Source: Pleomorphochaeta sp963678575 (GTDB lineage: Bacteria > Spirochaetota > Spirochaetia > Sphaerochaetales > Sphaerochaetaceae). Taken from it: 64,000 nt of DNA. How positions within the stretch are numbered: the first letter of the stretch is position 1; every line of letters starts with the position of its first letter. Made by a program: the position numbers and the translations under genes. The stretch covers positions 186,001 to 250,000 of the forward strand of contig CAXXHV010000001.1 in assembly GCA_963678575.2 (NCBI GenBank). Direction: 5' to 3'. This document shows positions 40,132 to 48,326 of the stretch, piece after piece. A model generated the notes under the pieces. It was not told the origin of the DNA and did not search any database. It was given only the letters and a program-made list of their open reading frames with translations.

Positions 40132-41423
40132 TAGCTTTAATTCCTGTAATATTAGTATTTATTTTATATTTTTCTAGTATTCCAATTTCTTTTGCTTTAT
40201 TTGGGTCCACCCTTTTTTATTTTGGACTTTTAGATCAAACATCTCCTGTAGCTCTTCTGCTTCAAAAGTTTGTAACTAGTACACAATCTTTTCCTCTTTT
40301 AGCTATTCCTTTTTTTGTAATGGCTGGTTCAATTATGAATTATAGTGGAATAAGTAAAAAATTAATGCAGTTTGCTGATGTCTTAACAGGGCATATGCCA
40401 GGGGGATTAGCTCAAGCAAATGTATTATTAAGTATGTTAATGGGTGGCGTCTCAGGTTCTGCAAATGCTGATGCAGCAATGGAAAGTAAAATGTTAGTTC
40501 CTGAAATGGAAAAGAGAGGTTATGATAAAGCTTTCTCAACAGCTATAACAGCAGCTTCTTCAGCTGTTACACCAGTTATACCTCCAGGCATTAATTTAAT
40601 TATTTACGCATTAATTGCAAGTTGTTCAGTCGGTAGAATGTTTGCAGCTGGATATCTTCCTGGACTTTTAATGACATTAAGTTTAATGCTTACAGTACAT
40701 TTGATTTCAAAGAAAAGAAAGTATATGCCAGTTAGAGAAAAAAGAGCTTCTCATAAAGAAATTGCTAAGCAAGGTTTAGATTCTATTTGGGCGCTATTAT
40801 TTCCGTTCGGAATTATTTTAGGTCTAAGAATAGGTTTGTTTACACCCTCAGAAGCTGGTGCTGTAGCAGTATTATATTGTGTAATTATTGGTAAATTTGT
40901 ATATAAAGAATTAAAAAAAGAAGATTTTATTCCAATAATGAAAGAAACAATTTATGGAACAAGTTCAGTCGTATTAATTATTGTTGCTGCAAATGTATTT
41001 GGTTATTATTTAAACTGGGAAAGAATTCCACAAATGATAACAAGTTTCTTATTAAGTTTAACAACTAATAAATACTTAATGTTATTATTATTTAATTTGT
41101 TGTTATTAGTTATTGGAATGTTCTTAGAAGGCGGAGCTGCAATAATTATTTTAGCTCCTTTATTAGTTCCAGTTGCAACTTCATTAGGTGTTGATGTAGT
41201 TCATTTTGGTTTGATTTGTATTGTAAATATTATGATTGGTGGATTAACTCCTCCTTTTGGCTCTATGATGTTTACCTGTTGTACAATAACTGGGTGTTCC
41301 TTACAAGCTTTCGCCAAAGAAGCATTACCGTTTATTCTTGCATTAATAATATCTTTATTACTAATAACATATATTCCATTTATTTCATTAGCTCTGCCAA
41401 ATTTAATATATGGTATAATATAA
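40128..41423 (+). CDS. dctM: TRAP transporter large membrane subunit DctM
   Basis: The 431-residue channel subunit with about 12 hydrophobic segments; sodium-coupled uptake of the ligand delivered by DctP. Family blocks include LLAIPFFVMAGSIM around residue 55-70, MGGVSGSANADAAM (about 105-118), SSAVTPVIPPGINLI (about 143-157) and GGLTPPFGSMMF near 372. All are typical of the DctM/SiaM family. The ATG overlaps the dctQ stop. The next gene (GDPD) follows after 13 bases, so all four probably form one operon. Confidence 0.92.
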   Translation: MIALIPVILVFILYFSSIPISFALFGSTLFYFGLLDQTSPVALLLQKFVTSTQSFPLLAIPFFVMAGSIMNYSGISKKLMQFADVLTGHMPGGLAQANVLLSMLMGGVSGSANADAAMESKMLVPEMEKRGYDKAFSTAITAASSAVTPVIPPGINLIIYALIASCSVGRMFAAGYLPGLLMTLSLMLTVHLISKKRKYMPVREKRASHKEIAKQGLDSIWALLFPFGIILGLRIGLFTPSEAGAVAVLYCVIIGKFVYKELKKEDFIPIMKETIYGTSSVVLIIVAANVFGYYLNWERIPQMITSFLLSLTTNKYLMLLLFNLLLLVIGMFLEGGAAIIILAPLLVPVATSLGVDVVHFGLICIVNIMIGGLTPPFGSMMFTCCTITGCSLQAFAKEALPFILALIISLLLITYIPFISLALPNLIYGII

Positions 41424-41436
41424 GGAGACAAATTAA

Positions 41437-42369
41437 ATGCTAATAATAGGACATAGAGGTTGTAGTTATAAAGGCTTTAATCAAAATACAATACGTTGTT
41501 ATAAAAAAATAATTGACGAAGGTGCCAAAGCTTTTGAGTTTGATGTTCAATTAACAAAAGATAATCATTTAGTTGTTGTACATAATTTAAATCTTTCAAA
41601 AGTATCAAATGGAAGTGGATATATTGCTCAAACAACTTTAGAAGAAATAAAAAAACTTTATGCTGGTAGTTTAAAAAATGGTAAAGATTCGATACCTACT
41701 TTAATAGATGTATTAGAACTCGTAAGCTCTTATTCAAAAAAAGTTCGACCTGTTATGCATCTAGAATTAAAAGGTGATAATACAGGATTAACAACAGCAA
41801 AGATTATAAAAGACTATATTGATAAAAAATTAGTAGATATCGATGATTTTCTTATTAGTTCATTTAATTGGGCAGAACTTGATAGTGTTAAATCTTATTA
41901 TCCTGATATAAAGATTGCTTTATTAGATGGATCTATAAGAAGAAAAGATTTAGTTAAAAAACTTAATTCCTCACCAGATATTTTTTCAAAAATTTTTGCT
42001 TACGGAGAAGAAGATTATATGATTCCTATTTCTTCTCAGTTAGAAGATTCTATTAAATTAATTAATCAAGAAGTAGCAAATGATGCTGATAAAGAATTAT
42101 TAATAAATGAAGTTAAGAGTGCTTTAAATGGTGAATATTATACTGATTTATTGATAGAAGAAGCTTTAAAAAGGGAAGCCTTTTCCCTTAATTTATGGTA
42201 TAAGACAGTATCTAAAGAATTTATTAAAAAGGCACATAATAAAGGTTTAAAGGTGTTTTTGTATACTGTAAATGAAAAAGAGGATATTAAAAATATTAAA
42301 TTTTTAAAACCTGATGGTTTTTTCACAGACTATTATATTAAGACAAAAGAGTATTTTGAAAGTTTATAA
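41437..42369 (+). CDS. Cytoplasmic glycerophosphodiester phosphodiesterase
   Basis: Hydrolyses glycerophosphodiesters to sn-glycerol 3-phosphate and an alcohol. 310 residues, TIM-barrel GDPD family. Active-site residues are seen as HRG with His6-Arg7, Glu34 and Asp36 in AFEFDVQL, and His49 in VVVHN. The usual PENT reads NQNT. An insertion of about 60 residues (about 170-235) makes it longer than the common 240-250. There is no signal peptide, so it works in the cytoplasm and its substrate must be imported; the preceding TRAP transporter is the obvious candidate. AAGGAGA precedes the ATG. A terminator follows 35 bases after the stop. Confidence 0.88.
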   Translation: MLIIGHRGCSYKGFNQNTIRCYKKIIDEGAKAFEFDVQLTKDNHLVVVHNLNLSKVSNGSGYIAQTTLEEIKKLYAGSLKNGKDSIPTLIDVLELVSSYSKKVRPVMHLELKGDNTGLTTAKIIKDYIDKKLVDIDDFLISSFNWAELDSVKSYYPDIKIALLDGSIRRKDLVKKLNSSPDIFSKIFAYGEEDYMIPISSQLEDSIKLINQEVANDADKELLINEVKSALNGEYYTDLLIEEALKREAFSLNLWYKTVSKEFIKKAHNKGLKVFLYTVNEKEDIKNIKFLKPDGFFTDYYIKTKEYFESL

Positions 42370-42404
42370 AAAGATGCTTAAAATTTACAATAATTAATTT
42401 TTTC

Positions 42405-42428
42405 CCTCAACTTTATGTTGAGGTTTTT
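42405..42428 (+). terminator. Terminator of the TRAP-GDPD operon
   Basis: Perfect 7-bp stem CCTCAAC/GTTGAGG (42405-42411, 42417-42423), a five-base loop and TTTTT. Confidence 0.85.
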
Positions 42429-42474
42429 AATTTTAAAAGTTTTTTATTTTAAGTAATAAAATCTAATAAAAATC

Positions 42475-42503
42475 GTTACATAGAAGTAATTTTAGGCTAT
42501 AAT
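42475..42503 (+). promoter_or_regulatory. Promoter of the Gfo/Idh oxidoreductase gene
   Basis: GTTACA (42475-42480), a 17-base spacer and a perfect TATAAT (42498-42503), 31 bases before the ATG. Confidence 0.55.
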
Positions 42504-42534
42504 AAAATTAATTGTAGGAATAAGGAGATACGAG

Positions 42535-43509
42535 ATGAAAAATATTGGTATTTTAGGGTTAGGGAATATTGCAAGAAATATGGCCAGAACCGTAAATATT
42601 ATGGAAGATGTAAACTTATATGCTGTGGCTTCAAGATCTTTAGAAAAAGCTGTTAAATTTAAAGAAGAATATTTTGCTGAGAAGGCATATGGATCATATT
42701 TGGAATTGCTTCAAGATGAAAAAATAGATCTAGTATATATTGCAACACCTCATTCTCATCATGCTCAATTGATTGAACTAGCAATTAATAATAATAAGCC
42801 AGTCTTATGTGAAAAATCATTTACTACTAATTTAGAACAAGCAAAAAAAGTAATAGCTTTAGCTCATCAGAAGAATGTTTTTTTAGCTGAAGCAATTTGG
42901 ACAAGATATGTTCCATCTCGATTTATAATAGAACAACTTTTAGATAGCGGGGTTATTGGAAATATTAGTCTTGTTGAATCTAATTTGGGATATAATGTCG
43001 CTGATAAAGAAAGAATCTATAAAAAAGAATTAGCTGGTGGAGCTTTATTAGACTTAACTGTTTATCCTATTAATTTTTCTTGTATGTTTTTAGGTTCAAA
43101 AATAAAAAATATTAACTCTACGGTAATTAAAATGAGTTCAGGTGTTGATGGAATTGAGAATGTTACATTCGTATATGATAATGGAATATTAGCAACTTTT
43201 AATACAAGCGTTTATTCAAGATTGAGTAGAAAAGGGTTTATTTATGGGTCAAAGGGATATCTTGAAATAGAAAATATTAATAACCCTGAAAAAATAAGTG
43301 TATATGATCAACAAGGAGAACTTGTTGAAGAAATAATACCCCCAGAACAAATAACTGGCTTTGAATATCAAGTATCTGCTTGCTTTGAGGCTATTGAAGC
43401 TGGTGAGATAGAACCAAAACAAATGCCTCATAAAGAGATTTTAAGAATGATGGAAATCATGGATGAATTGAGAAAAAGTTGGGACATTGTTTTTCCTTGG
43501 GAAGAATAA
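42535..43509 (+). CDS. Gfo/Idh/MocA-family NAD(P)-dependent oxidoreductase
   Basis: A 324-residue dehydrogenase. The N-terminal Rossmann motif is GILGLGNIARNMA (residues 4-16). EKSFTTN near residue 91 matches the family EKP motif with its Lys replaced in context as CEKS, Lys92 being the conserved lysine. The C-terminal half (about 125-320) is the alpha/beta substrate domain, with GGALLDLTVYPINF matching the G-G-G-x3-D-x-G/Y-x-H/I pattern. Substrates of this family are sugars, inositols or dihydrodiols; none can be chosen here. AAGGAG precedes the ATG. The gene lies between the GDPD operon and glycerol kinase, so a polyol-related substrate is plausible. Confidence 0.85.
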   Translation: MKNIGILGLGNIARNMARTVNIMEDVNLYAVASRSLEKAVKFKEEYFAEKAYGSYLELLQDEKIDLVYIATPHSHHAQLIELAINNNKPVLCEKSFTTNLEQAKKVIALAHQKNVFLAEAIWTRYVPSRFIIEQLLDSGVIGNISLVESNLGYNVADKERIYKKELAGGALLDLTVYPINFSCMFLGSKIKNINSTVIKMSSGVDGIENVTFVYDNGILATFNTSVYSRLSRKGFIYGSKGYLEIENINNPEKISVYDQQGELVEEIIPPEQITGFEYQVSACFEAIEAGEIEPKQMPHKEILRMMEIMDELRKSWDIVFPWEE

Positions 43510-43589
43510 AAGAACAAAAGAACAAAAGGTAATACTATTTTTGTTATAGGCAAAAAATTATATCAAAGATAAAATTTAGGAGGACTTTG

Positions 43590-45104
43590 ATGCAATATAT
43601 TGGATCCTTAGATCAGGGTACAACGTCGACAAGATTTATAATTTTTAATTCTGAAGGGGACATTGTTTCTTCTCATCAGTTAGAACACAAGCAAATATTT
43701 CCAAAACCAGGTTGGGTTGAACATAATCCAATGGAAATTTGGGAAAATAGTATTTCTTGTATAAAAGAAGCTTTAAAAAAAGCAAATTTGTTAGGTTCAG
43801 ATATCAAAGGCATTGGAATAACAAATCAAAGAGAAACAATAATAGCTTGGAATCCAAAAACTGGTAAAATATGGTATAATGCTATTGTATGGCAAGATTT
43901 GAGAGGTGCTGATTTTATTGATTCTCTCAGTGAGAAAGTTGATTCAAAATGGTTAGCTAATAAAACAGGATTGAGACTTAGTCCTTATTTCTCTGTAAGT
44001 AAAATAGTTTGGTTGCTTGATAATGTTAAAGGACTTAGAGAAGCTTGTAATAAAGGTGATGCTATATTTGGAACTATTGATACCTGGTTAACTTGGAATC
44101 TTACAGGTAGAAAAGCTTTAGTTACAGATGTTACAAATGCTTCTAGATATGTTCTTATGGATATTAATACTTTAGAATGGGATGATGAATTACTTAATAT
44201 ATTTAATATTCCAAAGAATAGTTTACCAAAAATAGTTCCTTCAGCAGGTGAAATTTATGGATATACAGAAAAAAATGGACCATTGGAATCAGAAGTTCCA
44301 GTTTGTGGAATATTAGGAGATCAACAATCTGCTTTATTTGGGCAAGCTTGTTTTTCTGAAGGTTTAGGTAAAAGTACATATGGAACAGGCTGTTTCCTTT
44401 TAGTTAATACTGGAGAAAAAGCTTTTGTTTCTGAAAATGGGTTATTAACTACAGTTGCATATCAAATTGGAAAAGAAAAACCAAAATATGCATTAGAAGG
44501 TTCTATAGCTGTTGCGGGAAGTTTAGTTCAATGGGCAAGAGATAATTTAGAAATTGTTTCAAATCCTCAAGAATTAGATGAATTAGCTGCAAGTGTTAAA
44601 GATAGTGGGGGCGTTTATATTGTTCCAGCTTTTAGTGGACTTTTTGCACCATATTGGCGAAGTGATGCACGGGGAGTTATTGCGGGATTAACGGGTTTTG
44701 CAACAAGGGCACATTTGTGTAAAGCCATTTTAAATTCTACTGCTTTCCAAGCTTATGATATTTTTCAAACAATGGAAAAAGATTCTTCAATATCAATGAA
44801 GGAATTAAAAGTGGATGGTGGATTAACAAATAGTCATCCTCTTATGCAATTTCAAGCTGATTTACTTGGGATTCCTGTTATTAGACCAAAAGTAGTTGAA
44901 ACTACTGCTTTAGGAGCTGCATATGCTGCTGGATTAAGTGTAGGAATATATAAATCTGTTGATGAATTAATGAACCATTGGAAAGAAAAGAAGAGATGGA
45001 CTCCTTCTATGAGTAAAGAAGATAGAGAATCAAGAGTAAAAAAATGGAACAAAGCAGTTTCAAAAACTTTGAACTGGGTTGGAAATGATGAGGCTTGCTT
45101 GTAA
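43590..45104 (+). CDS. glpK: Glycerol kinase
   Basis: Phosphorylates glycerol to sn-glycerol 3-phosphate with ATP. 504 residues, matching GlpK length. SLDQGTTSTR at residues 6-15 is the FGGY phosphate-binding motif. The catalytic base Asp244 lies in GILGDQQSALFG. GSIAVAGSLVQWARDNL and DGGLTNSHPLMQFQADLLG are specific to glycerol kinases rather than other FGGY kinases. ATG 43590 follows AGGAGG; a TTG three bases earlier is in frame. No glycerol facilitator is in view. It lies 80 bases after the oxidoreductase and 21 before cdaA. Confidence 0.94.
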   Translation: MQYIGSLDQGTTSTRFIIFNSEGDIVSSHQLEHKQIFPKPGWVEHNPMEIWENSISCIKEALKKANLLGSDIKGIGITNQRETIIAWNPKTGKIWYNAIVWQDLRGADFIDSLSEKVDSKWLANKTGLRLSPYFSVSKIVWLLDNVKGLREACNKGDAIFGTIDTWLTWNLTGRKALVTDVTNASRYVLMDINTLEWDDELLNIFNIPKNSLPKIVPSAGEIYGYTEKNGPLESEVPVCGILGDQQSALFGQACFSEGLGKSTYGTGCFLLVNTGEKAFVSENGLLTTVAYQIGKEKPKYALEGSIAVAGSLVQWARDNLEIVSNPQELDELAASVKDSGGVYIVPAFSGLFAPYWRSDARGVIAGLTGFATRAHLCKAILNSTAFQAYDIFQTMEKDSSISMKELKVDGGLTNSHPLMQFQADLLGIPVIRPKVVETTALGAAYAAGLSVGIYKSVDELMNHWKEKKRWTPSMSKEDRESRVKKWNKAVSKTLNWVGNDEACL

Positions 45105-45125
45105 AGTATTACAACGAGGGATTTT

Positions 45126-45935
45126 ATGGGTGGAATAGTAAACATACAAAAAATTGATTTAATAAAAGCCGTTGTTCAAGTTTTATTTTTAACTTGGGGT
45201 TTTTATCAATTTTATATGGCTTTAGATAGAACTAAAATTCAAAGAATGTTGAAAATGATTTTTTATGCATTATCAATTTATGGAATTAGTTTCGTATTTC
45301 AATTAGAATTTCTATTAAAAGTTTTTGATTATATTGCAATCCCATATATTGTGTTTCTATGTATAATTTTCCAAGCTGAATTAAGAAGGTCCTTTTTGAC
45401 TGAAGGTCTTGGAAAATCCCGCCTTAAATTAACATCAATAAATAATTATTCGGATCAAATAGAAATTGCACTTAATGCATGTTCTGTTTTACAAAGTAAA
45501 AGGCGTGGAGCACTCTTAGTGTTTTCACGCCGTGATAGTTTAAATTCTGTTGTTAGTTCAGGTACTATTCTTAATGCAGATTTATCTATGCAATTAATAT
45601 TAACTATTTTTGATCATGATACACCTCTTCATGATGGTGCTGTTGTAATTCAAGATGGTAGAATAAGAGCTGCAGGATGTTATTTGCCTTTAAGTGAGCA
45701 AACAGATATTAAAAAAACTTTTGGAACTAGACACCGAGCAGCTTTAGGAATTTGTGAAGAAACAGATTCAATTGTAATTGTAGTATCAGAAGAAACTGGT
45801 GCAATAACTTTAGCCTATAATGCTCGATTGTTTTATGATTTAGAAGTAGATAATATTAAAAGAGTCTTATTAGCTTGGTTTAGTAATAAAGATATAAGTG
45901 AAGAAGAAAGGGAAGATAAGGAAGATGAAAAATAG
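45126..45935 (+). CDS. cdaA: Diadenylate cyclase CdaA
   Basis: Makes cyclic di-AMP from two ATP at the inner membrane. 269 residues. Three hydrophobic helices lie in residues 10-85, then the DAC domain at about 105-230 with the catalytic DGA motif Asp170-Gly171-Ala172 and RHR motif 202-204. GTILNADLS (146-154) is also typical. This is the membrane-bound CdaA form, not DisA. Its end overlaps the YbbR-domain gene by 11 bases, the classic cdaA-cdaR arrangement. Confidence 0.94.
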   Translation: MGGIVNIQKIDLIKAVVQVLFLTWGFYQFYMALDRTKIQRMLKMIFYALSIYGISFVFQLEFLLKVFDYIAIPYIVFLCIIFQAELRRSFLTEGLGKSRLKLTSINNYSDQIEIALNACSVLQSKRRGALLVFSRRDSLNSVVSSGTILNADLSMQLILTIFDHDTPLHDGAVVIQDGRIRAAGCYLPLSEQTDIKKTFGTRHRAALGICEETDSIVIVVSEETGAITLAYNARLFYDLEVDNIKRVLLAWFSNKDISEEEREDKEDEK

Positions 45936-46320
45936 AATTTCATTATATTTATTAGATAATTGGAAACCAAAATTAATTAGTTTTATCTTAGCGCTATGTT
46001 TTTTCTTTTTATATTTATTTTCTAATAATTCTAGTAGGATAGTAACAATACCATTAGATGTATATCTTCCAATAGGGTATCAAGCAGAAAGTTTAATTCC
46101 TAACTCTGTTGATTTAGTAATTAACGGAAATAATGATATTATTTATTTAATAGATCCAAATTTAATTAAAGCAAAAGTAGATTTTTCATCAATAGAAAAA
46201 GAAGGAATAAGTACTGAAAATATAGAATTGGAATATGATTCTAAAGTTTTTTCAAAAGAAAATATTTCTTTAAATACAAAACCCGCTACAGTAAAAATAT
46301 CTTTTAAAGAAGGATTGTAA
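45925..46320 (+). CDS. YbbR-domain protein, CdaR-like regulator of CdaA
   Basis: A 131-residue protein with one N-terminal membrane helix (about residues 13-33, FILALCFFFLYLF) and a single extracytoplasmic YbbR domain. Firmicute CdaR carries several such domains, so this is a short version. Placement directly behind cdaA and the overlap imply that it modulates the cyclase. ATG 45925 follows AAGGAAG; an in-frame GTG at 45898 would give a longer basic leader inside cdaA and is less likely. Confidence 0.8.
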   Translation: MKNRISLYLLDNWKPKLISFILALCFFFLYLFSNNSSRIVTIPLDVYLPIGYQAESLIPNSVDLVINGNNDIIYLIDPNLIKAKVDFSSIEKEGISTENIELEYDSKVFSKENISLNTKPATVKISFKEGL

Positions 46321-46321
46321 T

Positions 46322-46690
46322 TTGAATAGAATTGGTGTTGATATTGTAAATATTGAAAGAATTTCAAAATTAAATGATTATACTATAAATAGACTTTTTA
46401 ATAAAAAAGAAGTTGAATCTGCAAATAAAATTAATAATGATAAAATTAGACATGAATTTTTAGCAGGTCGTTTTGCGGCTAAAGAAGCTTTAGCAAAAGC
46501 TTTAGGTGTGGGCTTTACAAAATTAGTTCCCTCTGAAATATTAGTAACTAATTTAGAAAGTGGACAACCTATAATTGAATTAGAAGGGAAAACTTTAGAA
46601 ACTTATCCAAAATTAAATATCCAAGTTTCAATAAGTCATGATTTTCCTTGTGCAGTTGCAGTTGTTTTAATTGAGGAAATTAATGGCTAG
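46322..46690 (+). CDS. acpS: Holo-[acyl-carrier-protein] synthase
   Basis: Transfers 4'-phosphopantetheine from CoA to acyl carrier protein. 122 residues. The first motif IGVDIVNIERI (residues 4-14) contains the metal aspartate Asp7, and the second FLAGRFAAKEALAKALG (about 44-60) holds the Glu-Lys pair. QVSISHDFPCAVAVV ends the fold. The start is TTG, one base after the YbbR stop, with AAGGA inside that gene; no ATG is available without losing the first motif. Supports the fatty-acid operon at the window start. Confidence 0.93.
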   Translation: MNRIGVDIVNIERISKLNDYTINRLFNKKEVESANKINNDKIRHEFLAGRFAAKEALAKALGVGFTKLVPSEILVTNLESGQPIIELEGKTLETYPKLNIQVSISHDFPCAVAVVLIEEING

Positions 46691-47555
46691 AGTAGATTGG
46701 AGAAGACCCCCTATAAGAGATTTAGAAGAAGGTAAAGTAAGATATAAAATGATAATATCTTATGATGGTAGAGCTTATAATGGATGGCAAACTCAAAAAA
46801 ATGGCGTAGGTGTTCAACAAGCTATAGAAAAAGCTTTAAAGAAAATGTTAAAAGAAGATATTAAAGTTGTTGGTTCTGGAAGAACTGATAGCGGGGTACA
46901 TGCAATGGGGCAAGTTTGTCATTTTGATATTGTTGATAGGCAAATACCCGCTAAAGCATTTTTAAATGTAATTAATTGCAATTTACCTCCTACTGTTAGA
47001 ATATTAAATTGTGAGTTAGTTGATGGATTTTTTCATTCTAGGTATACAGCTTATGCAAGAAAATATAGATATTATTTTAAAAAAGAAAATGAAATGACTG
47101 CCTTTGATAATGGGTTTATTGCTAAAATAAAGAAATTTCCTCCTTTAGATTTATTAAATTCATATGCTAAACATATAGTTGGAACCCATGACTTTACAAC
47201 ATTTACAGCTAGTAAAGATATGTGTCCTTCTAAATGTCGAGACATATATGAATCCTATTGGTCCTATGAAACTGATAAATGGGGATATCAAGTATTAACC
47301 TATACAATATGTGGAAATGCATTTTTATATAAAATGGTAAGATCTCTTGTTGGAACTCAAATTGATTTTGCTATTAAACACAAAACTAGTGAAGATTTTA
47401 AAGATGCTTTAGATAGTAAGAATAGAAAAAAAGCAGAGAGAACTGCTAATCCTAATGGTCTTTATTTAATGAATATTTCTTATGATGAGAAAGAATATGA
47501 TTGGTTTGAAGAAACAGCAATACCCTTAACTTATATGGAAGATTATGATGAATAA
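46683..47555 (+). CDS. truA: tRNA pseudouridine(38-40) synthase TruA
   Basis: Isomerises uridines 38-40 in the tRNA anticodon arm. 290 residues. The catalytic Asp69 is in GSGRTDSGVHA, and the family start YKMIISYDGRAYNGWQ begins at residue 21. An N-terminal extension of about 20 residues (ARVDWRRPPIRDLEEGK) is unusual, since most TruA begin at the YK block. The ATG at 46683 follows GAGG and overlaps the acpS stop. A shorter start at 46749 lacks a ribosome site at the right distance and would remove residues next to the core. Confidence 0.92.
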   Translation: MARVDWRRPPIRDLEEGKVRYKMIISYDGRAYNGWQTQKNGVGVQQAIEKALKKMLKEDIKVVGSGRTDSGVHAMGQVCHFDIVDRQIPAKAFLNVINCNLPPTVRILNCELVDGFFHSRYTAYARKYRYYFKKENEMTAFDNGFIAKIKKFPPLDLLNSYAKHIVGTHDFTTFTASKDMCPSKCRDIYESYWSYETDKWGYQVLTYTICGNAFLYKMVRSLVGTQIDFAIKHKTSEDFKDALDSKNRKKAERTANPNGLYLMNISYDEKEYDWFEETAIPLTYMEDYDE

Positions 47556-48312
47556 AGAAGATAAATTAAAAGAAGTAGATAAAATTTTAGATTTAGCTAA
47601 AATCGCATTTAGTGATGATTTTTTATCTAGACCAAAAGAAAATGACAATAAAAAAGCTATAAAGTTTGAGAACCCTATTTTAAAAAACAAAATAGAACCT
47701 ATAAAAAAAGAATCAAAAAATACCTTATTTAATTTTGAAGAAGTAAAAGAATCTAGTTTATTTTCTGATAAAGACTATTTTGAATTAGAAAAAATAGTAT
47801 TAAATTGTTCAAAATGTGAAGCAGCTAATATAAGAAAGAATATAATTTTTGGAAAAGGGAATAGACCTGCAACTCTAATGGTTATTGGAGAAGGCCCAGG
47901 AAGAGAAGAAGATTTAAATAATGATATATTTGTTGGCAAAAGTGGACAGTATTTATATAAATGGCTAGAATCAATTAATTTAAATATAGAGCAAGACGTA
48001 TATCTATCAAATATTGTAAAATGTTATAGTTCAACAAATCCAACAAAAGAAATAGTTAGTGCTTGTTCCCCTTATTTAGTTAGACAAATTGAATTAGTAA
48101 ATCCAAAAGTAATTTTAGTTTTGGGAAAAATTGCAGCCAATTTTTTATTTAATCTTGATATGTCAATGAAAGATTATAGGGGTAAAATATATACATATAA
48201 AAGAATACCTAGTATTGTTACTTATCATCCAGCAGCTGTATTGCGAAATCCTGAATGGAGACGACCCGTTTGGGAAGATTTAAAAAAGATAAAACAATTA
48301 ATTTCAATTTAA
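47545..48312 (+). CDS. Uracil-DNA glycosylase, iron-sulfur family 4
   Basis: Removes uracil from DNA. 255 residues; the catalytic domain starts near residue 80 after a charged, probably flexible leader. Four cysteines for the 4Fe-4S cluster are Cys88, Cys91, Cys160 and Cys174. Motif 1 is GEGPGREED (115-123) and motif 2 is TYHPAAVLRNP. These features mark the family 4 UDG found in thermophiles and many anaerobes, also annotated as a phage SPO1 DNA polymerase-like domain. It begins with two ATG codons overlapping the truA stop. Neighbouring priA fits a DNA maintenance theme. Confidence 0.9.
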   Translation: MMNKEDKLKEVDKILDLAKIAFSDDFLSRPKENDNKKAIKFENPILKNKIEPIKKESKNTLFNFEEVKESSLFSDKDYFELEKIVLNCSKCEAANIRKNIIFGKGNRPATLMVIGEGPGREEDLNNDIFVGKSGQYLYKWLESINLNIEQDVYLSNIVKCYSSTNPTKEIVSACSPYLVRQIELVNPKVILVLGKIAANFLFNLDMSMKDYRGKIYTYKRIPSIVTYHPAAVLRNPEWRRPVWEDLKKIKQLISI

Positions 48313-48326
48313 TAATAGGACAATAA

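Noticed and set aside
43510..43530. AGAACAAA direct repeat between the oxidoreductase gene and glpK
   Set aside because: Only two short copies with no spacing or symmetry suggesting an operator.
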